Shown: positions 1 to 8,648, numbered from the stretch's first letter. The stretch: DNA of 47,722 nucleotides from UMGS172 sp964424555 (GCA_964424555.1 CAYRIX010000013.1:1-47722), one strand, 5' to 3'. Translations and numbers: made by a program. The notes: generated from the sequence alone by a model not told the origin.

Positions 1-255
1 GTTTATTCCGTAGCTGTCAAACAAAAAGTTTTCAACGATCTCACGCAAATGGCAGAGCTCAAGCTCGCTTTCATTCAAAGTCGCAACCAACGCTTTTATG
101 CGTCGACGGTTTTCAGACAGAGCTGTCAGTGTGACGGTTTCGTCCCCTGAAAAGCCCTCAATACCGTACATTGCGGTTGGCTGAGAAGCTACATTCTCTA
201 TTGTTTTTACAACCCTGTAATGTGCCGCCTTGTGAACTAAATTCTTGTTTTGCAT
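1..255 (-). CDS. Small clostridial protein, DUF6514-like (partial, 3' end beyond window)
   Basis: An open frame of 85 codons starts at an ATG (255-253) and runs off the left edge without a stop, so the C-terminus is missing. The start is supported by GAGGTG five bases upstream and by a near-consensus sigma-A promoter just before it. The visible protein is soluble. It has a MYGIEGFSGDE segment followed by an amphipathic stretch ending in LCHLREIVENFLFD. This layout (Tyr-Gly-Ile beta segment, then a region about residual 'NESELELCHLREIVENFL') resembles the small DUF6514 family of Ruminococcaceae as I remember it, but no alignment was made. No function is known to me. It is the first gene after its own promoter, so it appears to be expressed separately from the isomerase gene to its right. 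Confidence 0.6.
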   Translation of the reverse strand, partial: MQNKNLVHKAAHYRVVKTIENVASQPTAMYGIEGFSGDETVTLTALSENRRRIKALVATLNESELELCHLREIVENFLFDSYGIN

Positions 256-296
256 TATAACACCTCGTATTTGTGAATTTCATTTCCATATTTGGT

Positions 297-324
297 ATTA
301 TAACACATTGTCGCTCAATGTCAA
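297..324 (-). promoter_or_regulatory. Sigma-A promoter for the left-edge gene
   Basis: On the minus strand TTGACA (324-319) and TATAAT (302-297) are separated by 16 bases. Both hexamers match the consensus exactly. The -35 box overlaps the stop codon of the upstream isomerase-like gene (321-323). The expected start of transcription is near 290, about 35 bases before the ATG at 255. Confidence 0.75.
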
Positions 325-1106
325 TGGATTTTGTGAATATTTTTCATAATTTTGTAAGAATCCATCAACTCTTGTGAAGATTTATACGCATAGTTGTAAA
401 CCTCAATCAAGCAATCTCCGTTATATCCGTCTGATTTTAGTTTATCAAAAAGCCATCCAAAGTCAAAATCCCCGTTTTGCGGCAACAGGCAATCCCCTTT
501 ATCAGAATGGTCGCTGATATGAACATTAATAATGTTGCCACGCATTACCTCGTACATTTTTTCAACTCCGCAGCCGTCACGAACCGCCTGCTTGACATCA
601 AAAGTAAACTTTATCTTATCGTTGGTAAGCCGTCTCATTTCTTTGACATTTTCGGGGGTTGCAGCACGGTAGCGGTTGACATTCTCTTGACAGACGGTCG
701 TACCGTATTCATAAGCCGCCGCATTCATACTAAGCAAGCGCTCGCAGTATTCGTCCATCGGTATGTGACCTGCGAGACTGTCCCCATGAAGCACCACCGT
801 CCTTGCACCTAATATTTCGGCGGCACGGTAGTAATTCTTATAGTATTCAAAAGAGTCCTTGTAACGGCGTTCATATCCCGAAAACAGGAAATACGGCTCA
901 CCAACCGAACCGCACGGATGGAGCGAAACGATATCTATTCCGTAATGCTTGCGAATTCGGTCTAACTCTTTGATAAAGGATAACTTAAGCTCAGAGGGAC
1001 TGTTAAAGAAGATTTCAGTAGCAGGAACCCCGTTTCCCCCTAAATATTCAAGAGCTTTTTCGGTTTCCATAGGGTACAGACTTGCGGTAGAGATTCCTAT
1101 CCTCAT
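321..1106 (-). CDS. Sugar phosphate isomerase/epimerase family protein (xylose isomerase-like TIM barrel)
   Basis: The 261-aa product has the layout of the xylose isomerase-like/AP endonuclease family 2 TIM barrel. It opens with a first strand MRIGISTASLY. Typical metal-site neighbourhoods follow: VSLHPCG, VVLHGDS, CQENVNR, KFTFDVKQA, NVHISDHSD and CLIEVYN, which supply His, Glu and Asp ligands. Family members isomerise or epimerise sugars, or act as endonuclease IV, so the substrate is not predictable. The start is placed at 1106 because GGAG lies nine bases before that ATG. An in-frame upstream start would reach into rqcH. The gene begins two bases after the rqcH stop, so it is probably co-transcribed and translationally coupled with it. 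The protein is probably cytosolic, with no signal peptide. Confidence 0.8.
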   Translation of the reverse strand: MRIGISTASLYPMETEKALEYLGGNGVPATEIFFNSPSELKLSFIKELDRIRKHYGIDIVSLHPCGSVGEPYFLFSGYERRYKDSFEYYKNYYRAAEILGARTVVLHGDSLAGHIPMDEYCERLLSMNAAAYEYGTTVCQENVNRYRAATPENVKEMRRLTNDKIKFTFDVKQAVRDGCGVEKMYEVMRGNIINVHISDHSDKGDCLLPQNGDFDFGWLFDKLKSDGYNGDCLIEVYNYAYKSSQELMDSYKIMKNIHKIH

Positions 1107-1107
1107 G

Positions 1108-2832
1108 TCAGTGTTCTCCTTCGGGTGTAACATACACCGTTTTATTAGTTTTATAAATCACCATTCCTGGCTTAGCGCCCTGAGGCTTTTTGACATATTT
1201 TACTCTTGTATAATCCACGGGGACCGATGAAGATCCTGACGCTTTGGAGTGTTCGGCCGCAAGCTTGGCCGCAAAAATCACTGTGCTGTCAGGCAGCTCA
1301 GCACCGTCACAGAATACAATAACATGCGAGCCCGGAATGTTTTTTGTATGAAACCACATATCGCCGTCCGATGCGGTCCGTAAGGTCAGTTCGTCGTTCT
1401 GACGGTTATTACGTCCAACCAATACACGGTAGCCGTCAGGCGAGGTAAACTCCATAGGTGCGGCCGCTTTTGGTTGCTTTTTACGGTCTTTAGCCAACCT
1501 GATATATCCCGCCGCTGCAAGCTCGGACTTGATTTCACACAAATCACTTACCAAGGTCGCACGGCTGAGCTCATCGGCAACACTTTCTAAATACCTTAGC
1601 TCGTTTTTGGACGCTTCGATAAGCTCACCCAACATGCTTTGAGCATTACAGCACTTTTTATATTCTTTAAAATAGCGTTGTGCATTTTGGGCAGGAGTCA
1701 GGGTTACGTTCAGCGGAATTCTGACCGTTTTCAGCTCAGGGTCATAATAATTCTGCACATCAACATATGGAGCACCGCGTTCAACAGCATAAAGATTAGC
1801 CTTAAGCAGTTCTCCGTATATCCGCCATTTTTCACCGTCAGAACACCTTTCCTGCTCTTTTTGCCTGATTGCTATCTTTTTTGAGGTGCGTGCCAACAAC
1901 GTATTGACAAGCTTTGACAAATCGTTGGCAAAACCCCTTATACGCTCCTTACGGTCACGCTCGGTATAGACCGCCTCAAGCAGGTCGGAAAGGCTGTCGT
2001 AATACCTTTTTACTGCAGCATTTTTATATTGAATAATGTCGGTATATGAAAATTCAAACGGTATACCTCTTTCATCTATAAGAGCCGTTGGTCGCACCGC
2101 ACCAAGTTCTAAACAAAAATCACTTAATGACTTGTTCAAAGCCGAAGTTTCATGCTCGTCCAGCAGATTTGAAAATTTATCGGTATCGCATTCGGCCCGC
2201 ACTGTGATCTCGCGTGCTATGAGCGGTGAAAATCCATCCACTGTGTTGACCAACGCTTTGGCAAGCGGCAATGAACAGCTCTTGACCTCTGAAATGATAT
2301 CCTGTGAATCTGTGCTAAACAAATTCATCTTTTGTTGCTTTTCAGGGAGAGTATACACAGCACCCGGCTGTATCATACGTCCGCCCGCCTCGATATCCGA
2401 GCGCCTTAAGGAGTCGATTATCCTGCCGTCGCTTCCCACAAGAATGAGATTAGTCTGCTTTCCGATAAGCTCGGTCACGAGCTTTAGTTTGACACGGTCG
2501 CCCATTTCATTCGTTGCTTCGAACAAAAGAGTAACGATCCGTTCGAATCCGTTATCCTCAATGCCCGAAAATCTGGCGCCCGACAAATGCTTTCTCATGA
2601 GCATGCAGAACATCGGCGGTTCCTGTGGATTTTCAAAGCTGTCAGCTGTGAAATTAAGTCTTGGAGCCGACGGGCGGATACAGATAAGCAAGCGCTTAGC
2701 ACCCACACCCGAGCGCAACAACAGCACCAGCTCTTCCTTCGAGGGCTGGTGTATTTTGTCAATTCGGGCATTTTGAAGGCCCTCATTCAACTCTTTTTTT
2801 AATTGATAAAGAAAAATTCCGTCAATTCCCAT
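1108..2832 (-). CDS. rqcH: Rqc2-type ribosome quality control factor RqcH (NFACT family)
   Basis: The 574-aa protein matches the NFACT architecture. An NFACT-N domain starts MGIDGIFLYQLKKEL and continues with KRLLICIRPSAPRLN. A central basic helical coiled-coil region spans roughly residues 280-450, and a C-terminal NFACT-R (DUF814) domain carries DGYRVLVGRNNRQND and WFHTKNIPGSHVIV. Bacterial RqcH binds obstructed 50S-peptidyl-tRNA complexes and recruits tRNA-Ala to add C-terminal alanine tails that mark the stalled peptide for degradation. Older annotations call the family fibronectin-binding protein A. The length is normal. It starts one base after the trmK stop and is followed by the isomerase-like gene, so it belongs to the downstream part of the dnaG-rpoD block. 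Confidence 0.93.
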   Translation of the reverse strand: MGIDGIFLYQLKKELNEGLQNARIDKIHQPSKEELVLLLRSGVGAKRLLICIRPSAPRLNFTADSFENPQEPPMFCMLMRKHLSGARFSGIEDNGFERIVTLLFEATNEMGDRVKLKLVTELIGKQTNLILVGSDGRIIDSLRRSDIEAGGRMIQPGAVYTLPEKQQKMNLFSTDSQDIISEVKSCSLPLAKALVNTVDGFSPLIAREITVRAECDTDKFSNLLDEHETSALNKSLSDFCLELGAVRPTALIDERGIPFEFSYTDIIQYKNAAVKRYYDSLSDLLEAVYTERDRKERIRGFANDLSKLVNTLLARTSKKIAIRQKEQERCSDGEKWRIYGELLKANLYAVERGAPYVDVQNYYDPELKTVRIPLNVTLTPAQNAQRYFKEYKKCCNAQSMLGELIEASKNELRYLESVADELSRATLVSDLCEIKSELAAAGYIRLAKDRKKQPKAAAPMEFTSPDGYRVLVGRNNRQNDELTLRTASDGDMWFHTKNIPGSHVIVFCDGAELPDSTVIFAAKLAAEHSKASGSSSVPVDYTRVKYVKKPQGAKPGMVIYKTNKTVYVTPEGEH

Positions 2833-2833
2833 T

Positions 2834-3511
2834 TCAAGCTTCCAGCAATCGGTCGATACCCTTCAACGCTTCACAAAGCATTTCATACATGTCACGTTTG
2901 GACTCGACCTTAGCTATATCCTCAGCTAATTTTGCAATAATACGACGCTTACGCTGAATATAGGTAAGCTCATCGGCACCCATATTGTCACCAAGCCGTC
3001 CCACATAGTAAAACAGCGGATCGCACTCGGTCACACTTGCTGTAAACACAGCCTTCATTGCGGTATAAATACGTCCGTGAGCCGAAACGGCATTTTCCTT
3101 TAATATTGAAAATCCGTTGCGACACAAAAACTCCCTCAGCTCCTCAACAGCAGTCATGGGCTGCAGTATCAGCTCATAACGACCGTCTCTGACCCACTCG
3201 GCATCAGCAATGATACGGGCAATAAGGTCACCGCCCATGCCTGCAATCACCACTGTATCGACCTCTTGGGGTAAAACAGCCTTTAGTCCGTCACCCTTGC
3301 GGAGTATAATCCCCTCAATGCCTGCTCTTTCTATATTATTCCTCGCATTGAAGAGCGGCCCGTCACTTACATCGCAGGCGAACGCCTTGGATACGATTCC
3401 CTCTTTTATAAGAAACACCGGAAGATAGGCATGGTCGGTGCCGATATCGGCCACCCTATCACCATGCCTTATCATTCCGGCTATCTTCAGAAGTCGATTA
3501 TCGACCGACAT
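2834..3511 (-). CDS. trmK: tRNA (adenine(22)-N(1))-methyltransferase TrmK
   Basis: The 225-aa protein has an N-terminal class I SAM-dependent methyltransferase fold. Motif I is VADIGTDHAYLPV at about residues 19-31, an acidic CDVSDGP loop follows motif II, and VVIAGMGGDLIARI is the catalytic-side motif. The C-terminal quarter is helical and coiled-coil-like (RKRRIIAKLAEDIAKVESK), as in TrmK (YqfN of Bacillus subtilis), which methylates N1 of A22 in tRNAs. The location downstream of rpoD matches the Bacillus order sigA...yqfN. Its ATG shares one base with the stop of the DUF1858 gene (TAATG), which indicates translational coupling. Confidence 0.93.
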   Translation of the reverse strand: MSVDNRLLKIAGMIRHGDRVADIGTDHAYLPVFLIKEGIVSKAFACDVSDGPLFNARNNIERAGIEGIILRKGDGLKAVLPQEVDTVVIAGMGGDLIARIIADAEWVRDGRYELILQPMTAVEELREFLCRNGFSILKENAVSAHGRIYTAMKAVFTASVTECDPLFYYVGRLGDNMGADELTYIQRKRRIIAKLAEDIAKVESKRDMYEMLCEALKGIDRLLEA

Positions 3512-3711
3512 TATTTGCTCTCCAGATAAGCGTTGATCTTCTCGAGCAAAGCGTCACAATCGGTTCCGTGGACCTTGCAAGCATCCTCAATAGACTCACC
3601 ACGTGAAGCGGGGCAACCGAGGCAATGCATACCTATCTCAAAAAAGAACTGAGCAGTTCCTCTGTCCATGTCAAGAATGTCGCCAATAAGCATATCCTTT
3701 GTAACCTTCAT
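3511..3711 (-). CDS. DUF1858 domain protein with redox-type CxxC
   Basis: A 66-aa protein that is essentially one DUF1858 domain (also described as a hybrid-cluster-protein-associated redox disulfide domain). It has KVTKDMLIGDIL at the start and a CLGCPAS motif with Cys30 and Cys33, the expected metal or disulfide pair. The function is not established; members are suspected of redox or metal-handling roles. The start at 3711 is chosen because AGGAGG lies nine bases upstream, while an alternative start nine codons earlier has no such site. It overlaps trmK by one base (TAATG). Confidence 0.88.
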   Translation of the reverse strand: MKVTKDMLIGDILDMDRGTAQFFFEIGMHCLGCPASRGESIEDACKVHGTDCDALLEKINAYLESK

Positions 3712-3773
3712 TTTTAAATTCCTCCTAAATATTTTCAAAAACCATAGGTCTTTGTAGCATAATATAAATGTGT

Positions 3774-4322
3774 TTAACCAATACCCGACTCGGTATACTT
3801 TTTTTCTGCAAAGGATTTAAACCAGCAGTATATAGCCTCACCGAGCTCGTGATAAACAGGGTCGCCGTCATGTGAGCAGAGCATAGCGAAGGTTTGTCCC
3901 ATACGGCGGACGACCTCGGTTCCTCTGCGGTAGGCAAGATAGTAGAATGAAAAAGCCCCTGAATCGGAAACTGCCTTATAAATGTCGGGCGATAGCCTTT
4001 CAAGCTCCGAATTAAAGCTGTTTTCGGCAGTCTGATGTACGACCTCGCTCATTATGTTTTCTTCCATTGCGACAACGACGGCAAAGGTCATCATTACACC
4101 TCGTTGCACCGAAAGATTGACATTTTCCGATTCGGCCTCATCAACAGGGAAGCTATCGATGTGTGCGACGACCTCTTTAGCCAGAAGCTTACCCAGCTCC
4201 TTAGCCTTCTCCATGCTACCCTTGGCACTTTCGCGGGCATATTCGTCCATTACTTTCTCGTGTTCATTTTTCTTAGGCTTATCCTTGCCGAGTGAGGCTA
4301 TCTTGATATCCTCATCAAACAT
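3774..4322 (-). CDS. Conserved-looking hypothetical protein in the dnaG-rpoD block
   Basis: A 182-aa soluble protein that I do not recognise. It has a charged N-terminus (GKDKPKKNEHEKVMDEYARE), then amphipathic helices, a hydrophobic segment around residues 75-85 (GVMMTFAVVVAMEENIM), and a C-terminal helical part with SFYYLAYRRGTEVVRRMGQTF and AIYCWFKSF. No signal peptide or catalytic motif is evident, and it looks all-helical. The start is supported by AGGTGA five bases before the ATG. It lies between the TSCPD gene and the DUF1858 gene in what appears to be one transcription unit behind rpoD, so it is probably constitutively expressed. Codon use looks like its neighbours, with no sign of transfer. 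Confidence 0.75.
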   Translation of the reverse strand: MFDEDIKIASLGKDKPKKNEHEKVMDEYARESAKGSMEKAKELGKLLAKEVVAHIDSFPVDEAESENVNLSVQRGVMMTFAVVVAMEENIMSEVVHQTAENSFNSELERLSPDIYKAVSDSGAFSFYYLAYRRGTEVVRRMGQTFAMLCSHDGDPVYHELGEAIYCWFKSFAEKKYTESGIG

Positions 4323-4352
4323 TGTATCACCTGACCCTTCATAAGAAAATAC

Positions 4353-4604
4353 TCAACCGTTTTGCTTTGCGGCAGTAAGCGCCTTGGCAAGCTGGTCGGG
4401 ACATGAGGTTGACTTAAAACCGCACCTTATTCCCTGTAACCGCTCAATGACATCCTCGACCTTCATTCCAACAGCCAAAGCCGACAATCCTTTAAGATTC
4501 CCGTTGCAGCCGCCGACAAACTGTACCGACGTCACAATATCGTTTTCGACCTCAAAGGTGATACTACTTGAGCACACACCCTTGGTATTATATGTGTATT
4601 TCAC
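4353..4604 (-). CDS. TSCPD domain-containing protein (TIGR03905 type)
   Basis: The 83-aa protein carries a full TSCPD domain. It has KGVCSSSITFEVEND near the N-terminus, a VQFVGGCNGNLKGLSALA segment, and the terminal signature STSCPDQLAKAL with conserved cysteines. The family is named after the TSCPD motif, which also occurs in a domain of some ribonucleotide reductases; stand-alone members have no settled function. GGGGTGAA upstream of the ATG is a plausible ribosome binding site. It follows rpoD by 18 bases and so is likely co-transcribed. Confidence 0.88.
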   Translation of the reverse strand: MKYTYNTKGVCSSSITFEVENDIVTSVQFVGGCNGNLKGLSALAVGMKVEDVIERLQGIRCGFKSTSCPDQLAKALTAAKQNG

Positions 4605-4622
4605 TTAAATTCACCCCGAAAA

Positions 4623-5705
4623 TTATCTATCCTTAAACTTATTGCTTCTGACGGGATGACGAAGCTTTCTCAAGGCCTTGGCCTCGATCTGACGGATACG
4701 TTCACGGGTAACACAAAACTCGGTTCCGACCTCCTCAAGGGTGTGGCAACGGCCATCCTTAAGTCCGAAGCGTAGACGTATAACAGCCTCCTCACGGGGA
4801 GTGAGCGTTTTAAGTACCGAATCAATATCCTCGTTTGTAATGGTCTTCAAAGCGGCGTCATCGGGAGCCAAAGCCTCTTCGTCACGGATGAAGTCCATAA
4901 GACGGCTATCCTCCTCAGGACCAATGGGGGTCTCCATCGAAACAGGCTCCTGAGCAACACGCATAATCTCTCTGACTCTTTCGACCGAAAGCTCCATCTT
5001 CTCGGCAATAAGCTCCTCGCTCGGCTCGTGTCCGTTTTCGTGCAAAAGCTGACTCTGAACCTTTTTGAGACGGTTTATGGTCTCAACCATGTGAACGGGA
5101 ATACGGATGGTTCTGGCCTGATCCGCAATAGCACGGGTGATTGCCTGACGTATCCACCATGTTGCATAGGTTGAGAACTTGAAGCCTTTGGTGTGGTCAA
5201 ATTTTTCAACAGCCTTAATAAGTCCGACATTGCCCTCCTGTATCAAATCAAGGAAGTGCATACCACGTCCGACATAACGCTTGGCAATACTGACGACCAA
5301 GCGGAGGTTAGCCTCGGTAAGTCGCTTTTTGGCCTTGATATCGCCGTCGCCTATGCGCTTGGCAAGCTCTATTTCCTCGTCGGGGGAAAGCAACGGAACA
5401 CGTCCAATCTCTTTAAGATACACCTTAACAGGGTCATCCAAAGAGATGGTGTCCATAGAAGCAACTGCTTCCTCAAGCTTTTCAACATCCTCGATCTCGG
5501 CCATTTTCAGGTCGTCATCGGTGGGCTCATCAAAATCGAGATCAAGCAGAGGTGCTTCCATCTCAAGATTTTCAGGAATGTCATCCAGCTCAAGGAAATC
5601 ATCCTTGCGGTCGGCCTCCTGCTTGGTATAGCTATCCTCTATCAAGCTTTCGTTGGTGGTAAGCTCCTCAGCCTCTTCAATTTTATTGTTCTTTTTGTTT
5701 TCCAT
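4623..5705 (-). CDS. rpoD: RNA polymerase primary sigma factor (RpoD/SigA)
   Basis: The 360-aa protein has an acidic N-terminal extension of about 75 residues followed by the whole primary sigma core. Region 1.2 reads DPVKVYLKEIGRVPLLSP. Regions 2.1-2.4 are AKKRLTEANLRLVVSIAKRY, FLDLIQEGNVGLIKAVEKFD and FKFSTYATWWIRQAITRAI. Region 3 follows, and region 4.2 is TLEEVGTEFCVTRERIRQIE with KALRKLRHP at the end. It directs core RNA polymerase to -10/-35 promoters such as the several TTGACA-N17-TATAAT-like sites in this window. The length fits Gram-positive SigA. The position directly after dnaG is the conserved Gram-positive arrangement. AGGGGTAA upstream supports the start. Confidence 0.98.
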   Translation of the reverse strand: MENKKNNKIEEAEELTTNESLIEDSYTKQEADRKDDFLELDDIPENLEMEAPLLDLDFDEPTDDDLKMAEIEDVEKLEEAVASMDTISLDDPVKVYLKEIGRVPLLSPDEEIELAKRIGDGDIKAKKRLTEANLRLVVSIAKRYVGRGMHFLDLIQEGNVGLIKAVEKFDHTKGFKFSTYATWWIRQAITRAIADQARTIRIPVHMVETINRLKKVQSQLLHENGHEPSEELIAEKMELSVERVREIMRVAQEPVSMETPIGPEEDSRLMDFIRDEEALAPDDAALKTITNEDIDSVLKTLTPREEAVIRLRFGLKDGRCHTLEEVGTEFCVTRERIRQIEAKALRKLRHPVRSNKFKDR

Positions 5706-5741
5706 TCTTATTACCCCTATTATCCCATCCGGTAAAACCGG

Positions 5742-7529
5742 TTATTTCTTTTTTGCATTACGCAATGCCTTCATGGCCTCGGCCCATTGAGTATCATCCA
5801 TTTCCGACACATCTGGCTCATCGGCCGCCTTACGCTCGGCAAGAATAACATTTATACTGTCATTCAGCACCTTTTCGGCGTTTTCGTTGGCCGTGCCATA
5901 GGTCAGCAGCTTAGTGATGTAGCCTATTTCGTCAGGTGTGAAACCGTCTCCCAATAAAACAAGGTCAAAGCTGTGTCCCGTTTCAAGAATTTCGACGATA
6001 CGCACAAACAGTCTGCGGTTAAAGTCGGTTAAGAAGTCTGACTGATCAAGCCTGCGTTTTACACTGTCGAGCATATCGGGATGACGAACCAGAACCGATA
6101 TGACAGCCTCCTCGGCAGCAGCCGCACGCCTGAACTTCGCTTTTTGAGGATTGATCTCGTTTTTCTGAATATTCTGCGATGCGACAATCTCACTCAGTTC
6201 ACGTCTGACCTGACTGTTTCTCCGCTTATCCTGTGCCATTTTAACAATGTTCAGCAGCCGTTCCTTTGATACACCGTACTTGACCGACAGCTTACCTGTA
6301 TAAAGATCGGTGGCTATCGGATCATTAGTTGCCGCCAACACCTCGCAGGCCTTATTTAGGTATTTAAGCTTACCGTCGGTAGCGTCAAGGTCAACACCTC
6401 TGGCCGCCGTTAAAAGCTTATATTCCAACGAGCTTATAGCACTGTCGAGCAGCTTTTGAAAGCGTGCATTGCCATGCTTTTTAATAAACTCATCAGGATC
6501 CTTACAATCGGGCAGTCTCAAAACCCTTATATCAACACCCAGAGGCTCCATAATGCCTATTGCTCTATCGGTGGCCTTCTCACCTGCCGAGTCGGCATCC
6601 ATGGTAAGCACGACCTGCTTGGTGTACCTTGCCAACAGCCTTGCCTGCTCTTCGGTAAAGGAGGTGCCCAATGCCGCAACGGCATTTTCAAAGCCTGCTT
6701 GATGAAGAGCTATAACGTCCATATTACCTTCGACCAATATGGCCTGCTTTGAACAGACTGCCTTAGCAAAATTAAGAGCAAACATATTGTGACTTTTTTT
6801 GTAAACAGCCGTGTCCGAGGTGTTTATGTACTTTCCGCCCTGTTTTTCGTTACCCGGCATAGCTCGTCCGCTGAAGCCGATGACCTTGCCGTGAATATTG
6901 ATTATCGGAAACATGATACGGTTGCGAAAACGGTCATAAGTGATATTTTTACCGAACCTGTCCTTTTTCTCCGATTTTCCCACGAGGTCGGCCGCTGAAA
7001 TGATATAATCGTTAAAGCCCTTGGATTTAAGATGGTTTTCAAGCGCATGCCAATCATCGGGTGCGAAGCCCAACCCAAAGCGTTTTACCGTTTTCAAGCT
7101 CAAACCACGGCCTAAAAAGTAATCAAGTCCTTCCTTGCCCTGAGGGCTCATGAGCACCGAATGAAAGAACCTGCCCGCCTCTGCATTTACGGCGTAGATA
7201 TCATTTTTCAGCTTTAGCTCCCTGTCATCACGGTTGTCCTCAGGCATCTTAAGCCCTGCTTTCTCGGCAAGGCGGCGGATTGCGTCAATATAATCAAGAT
7301 TTTCCATCTTCATAGTAAAGGTGATTATATCTCCGCCCTGACCGCAACCAAAGCAATAGTATGAGCCGTTTTCGGGATATACGGTGAATGAGGGTGTTTT
7401 TTCATTATGGAAAGGACAAAGACCTACAAGGTTACTTCCCCTTCGCTTGAGAGCAATATACGGTGACAGAACCGACTCAATATCATTGCGATACTTCAGT
7501 TCCATCAAAAATTCCTGCGGCAATGCCAC
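5742..7529 (-). CDS. dnaG: DNA primase DnaG
   Basis: The ~595-aa protein makes RNA primers for replication and works with DnaB helicase. A CHC2 zinc finger near the N-terminus shows GLCPFHNEKTPSFTV and YYCFGCGQGGD. The primase core follows with RNRIMFPIINIHGKVIGFSGR. The TOPRIM domain shows AILVEGNMDVIALHQAG, then LTMDADSAGEKA and DCKDPDEFI, the metal-binding acidic residues. A variable C-terminal helicase-interaction region ends the protein. I chose a GTG start at 7529 because GGGGGTGA, close to the ideal ribosome binding site, sits five bases upstream. A GTG at 7547 is the alternative. A short CCGG-loop-CCGG inverted repeat lies between dnaG and rpoD. No convincing promoter was found upstream. 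Confidence 0.96.
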   Translation of the reverse strand: MALPQEFLMELKYRNDIESVLSPYIALKRRGSNLVGLCPFHNEKTPSFTVYPENGSYYCFGCGQGGDIITFTMKMENLDYIDAIRRLAEKAGLKMPEDNRDDRELKLKNDIYAVNAEAGRFFHSVLMSPQGKEGLDYFLGRGLSLKTVKRFGLGFAPDDWHALENHLKSKGFNDYIISAADLVGKSEKKDRFGKNITYDRFRNRIMFPIINIHGKVIGFSGRAMPGNEKQGGKYINTSDTAVYKKSHNMFALNFAKAVCSKQAILVEGNMDVIALHQAGFENAVAALGTSFTEEQARLLARYTKQVVLTMDADSAGEKATDRAIGIMEPLGVDIRVLRLPDCKDPDEFIKKHGNARFQKLLDSAISSLEYKLLTAARGVDLDATDGKLKYLNKACEVLAATNDPIATDLYTGKLSVKYGVSKERLLNIVKMAQDKRRNSQVRRELSEIVASQNIQKNEINPQKAKFRRAAAAEEAVISVLVRHPDMLDSVKRRLDQSDFLTDFNRRLFVRIVEILETGHSFDLVLLGDGFTPDEIGYITKLLTYGTANENAEKVLNDSINVILAERKAADEPDVSEMDDTQWAEAMKALRNAKKK

Positions 7530-7679
7530 CCTTTTCACCCCCGTCACTTAGATCTTACCGCGTCCCATGTCCCATAACAAGGACTTTTAAATCACAAGTT
7601 ATAATTTCCTTTAATCTATTATTCGCAAACAAACTGTAAAATGCTTTATTTTTCGCTAAAAATCTCAAATATTTATCAA

Positions 7680-8300
7680 TCAGACCTCGGCATAGTCGAT
7701 ATTATTTATCTCAGGTGTCAGTCTGCCGCAAAAAACATCGGCAAACTTAAATCTCAGCGCCTCAAAATCCTCGGCCGTTACCGAAAATCTGACCATAACC
7801 TCATGGGTGAAATCACATCCGATAACCTTGCCCTTGCAGTCCTCAATAACACGCTCGACCTGACCGTGGTCAGAATAAGGACAACTGACCTGACAGATAC
7901 AACACTGACGCATAACCGCTATACCTGCCGCCTCAACAGCCTGTCGGGCCGCCGCAGTGTATGCACGGACAAGTCCGCCCGTACCAAGCAACACACCGCC
8001 GAAATATCGGGTGGTCACAATACAGCAGTCAACTAAATTCTGCTTTTTGAGCACCTCAAGTGTCGGCATGCCTGCCGTAGAATGAGGCTCTCCGTCATCC
8101 GAAAAGCGGGCGATGTTGTTCTCCCGCAGGATATATGCATAAACATTGTGTCTTGCACCAAAGGTCTCGGCTCTTCGCTTGTTGATAAAAGCAATAGCCT
8201 CCTCCTCGGTGGTACAAGGGATAACCGAGCCTATAAACCTAGACCTTTTTTCCTCGTATTCCGATTCTGCCGCCGTGCGCACCGTTTTGTATTGGTCCAT
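7680..8300 (-). CDS. yigZ: YigZ/IMPACT family protein
   Basis: The 206-aa protein has an N-terminal UPF0029/IMPACT domain. It shows EEKRSRFIGSVIPCTTEEEA, then HNVYAYILRENNIARFSDDG, GEPHSTAGMPTLEVL and the signature TRYFGGVLLGTGGLVRAYT. A C-terminal ferredoxin-like DUF1949-type domain of about 70 residues follows. The eukaryotic relative IMPACT regulates the kinase GCN2; the bacterial role is not settled, and some structures suggest nucleic-acid binding. The start at 8300 is preferred over 8351 because GGCGGTGA, a good ribosome binding site, precedes it, and the conserved domain begins right after it. The upstream start would lie within the terminator hairpin of rpmE. Confidence 0.92.
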   Translation of the reverse strand: MDQYKTVRTAAESEYEEKRSRFIGSVIPCTTEEEAIAFINKRRAETFGARHNVYAYILRENNIARFSDDGEPHSTAGMPTLEVLKKQNLVDCCIVTTRYFGGVLLGTGGLVRAYTAAARQAVEAAGIAVMRQCCICQVSCPYSDHGQVERVIEDCKGKVIGCDFTHEVMVRFSVTAEDFEALRFKFADVFCGRLTPEINNIDYAEV

Positions 8301-8331
8301 TGTGTCACCGCCTGACTTTATATATAGTAAA

Positions 8332-8358
8332 ACCGCAGTTGTAAAGTACAACTGCGGT
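8332..8358 (-). terminator. Rho-independent terminator of rpmE
   Basis: A perfect 12-bp inverted repeat, ACCGCAGTTGTA (8332-8343) and TACAACTGCGGT (8347-8358), encloses a 3-base loop. On the minus strand it is followed by TTTTAC. It lies 17 bases after the rpmE stop and before the yigZ ribosome binding site. Confidence 0.85.
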
Positions 8359-8374
8359 CAAAGAATTGAAACAA

Positions 8375-8581
8375 TTATTTAGCATCCATGCCAAAACGTT
8401 TTTTGAATCTGTCTACACGACCACCGGTATCAACAAGCTTCTGTCTGCCGGTAAAAAACGGATGACACTTGGAGCAAATATCCAAACGGATATCTTTCTT
8501 TGTCGAGCGAGTTTCAAACTCAGCTCCGCAAGCACACTTTACAACAACTGTCTCATACTGCGGATGAATACCCTCTTTCAT
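8375..8581 (-). CDS. rpmE: 50S ribosomal protein L31 (zinc-binding form)
   Basis: The 68-aa protein is full-length bacterial L31, with MKEGIHPQY at the start and PFFTGRQKLVDTGGRVDRF near the end. Cys16, Cys18, Cys36 and Cys39 form the zinc-binding set that marks the C+ form; zinc-independent paralogues lack these residues. L31 sits in the large subunit at the intersubunit bridge. It stands alone between its own promoter at 8620-8648 and a strong terminator at 8332-8358, so it is a monocistronic unit. GGAGAGGGGTGA upstream is a strong ribosome binding site. Confidence 0.97.
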   Translation of the reverse strand: MKEGIHPQYETVVVKCACGAEFETRSTKKDIRLDICSKCHPFFTGRQKLVDTGGRVDRFKKRFGMDAK

Positions 8582-8619
8582 GTTGTCACCCCTCTCCTTT
8601 TCTTCACATCAGTAAAGGA

Positions 8620-8648
8620 ATAATACCACAACTTAAGCCAAATTGCAA
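8620..8648 (-). promoter_or_regulatory. Sigma-A promoter of rpmE
   Basis: On the minus strand TTGCAA (8648-8643) and TATTAT (8625-8620) are separated by exactly 17 bases. The start of transcription should be near 8613, about 30 bases before the rpmE ATG. Confidence 0.75.

Noticed and set aside
5742..7680. Sigma-A promoter directly upstream of dnaG
   Set aside because: Only weak matches (TTTACA with a poor -10) were seen between 7548 and 7679, so none is reported.
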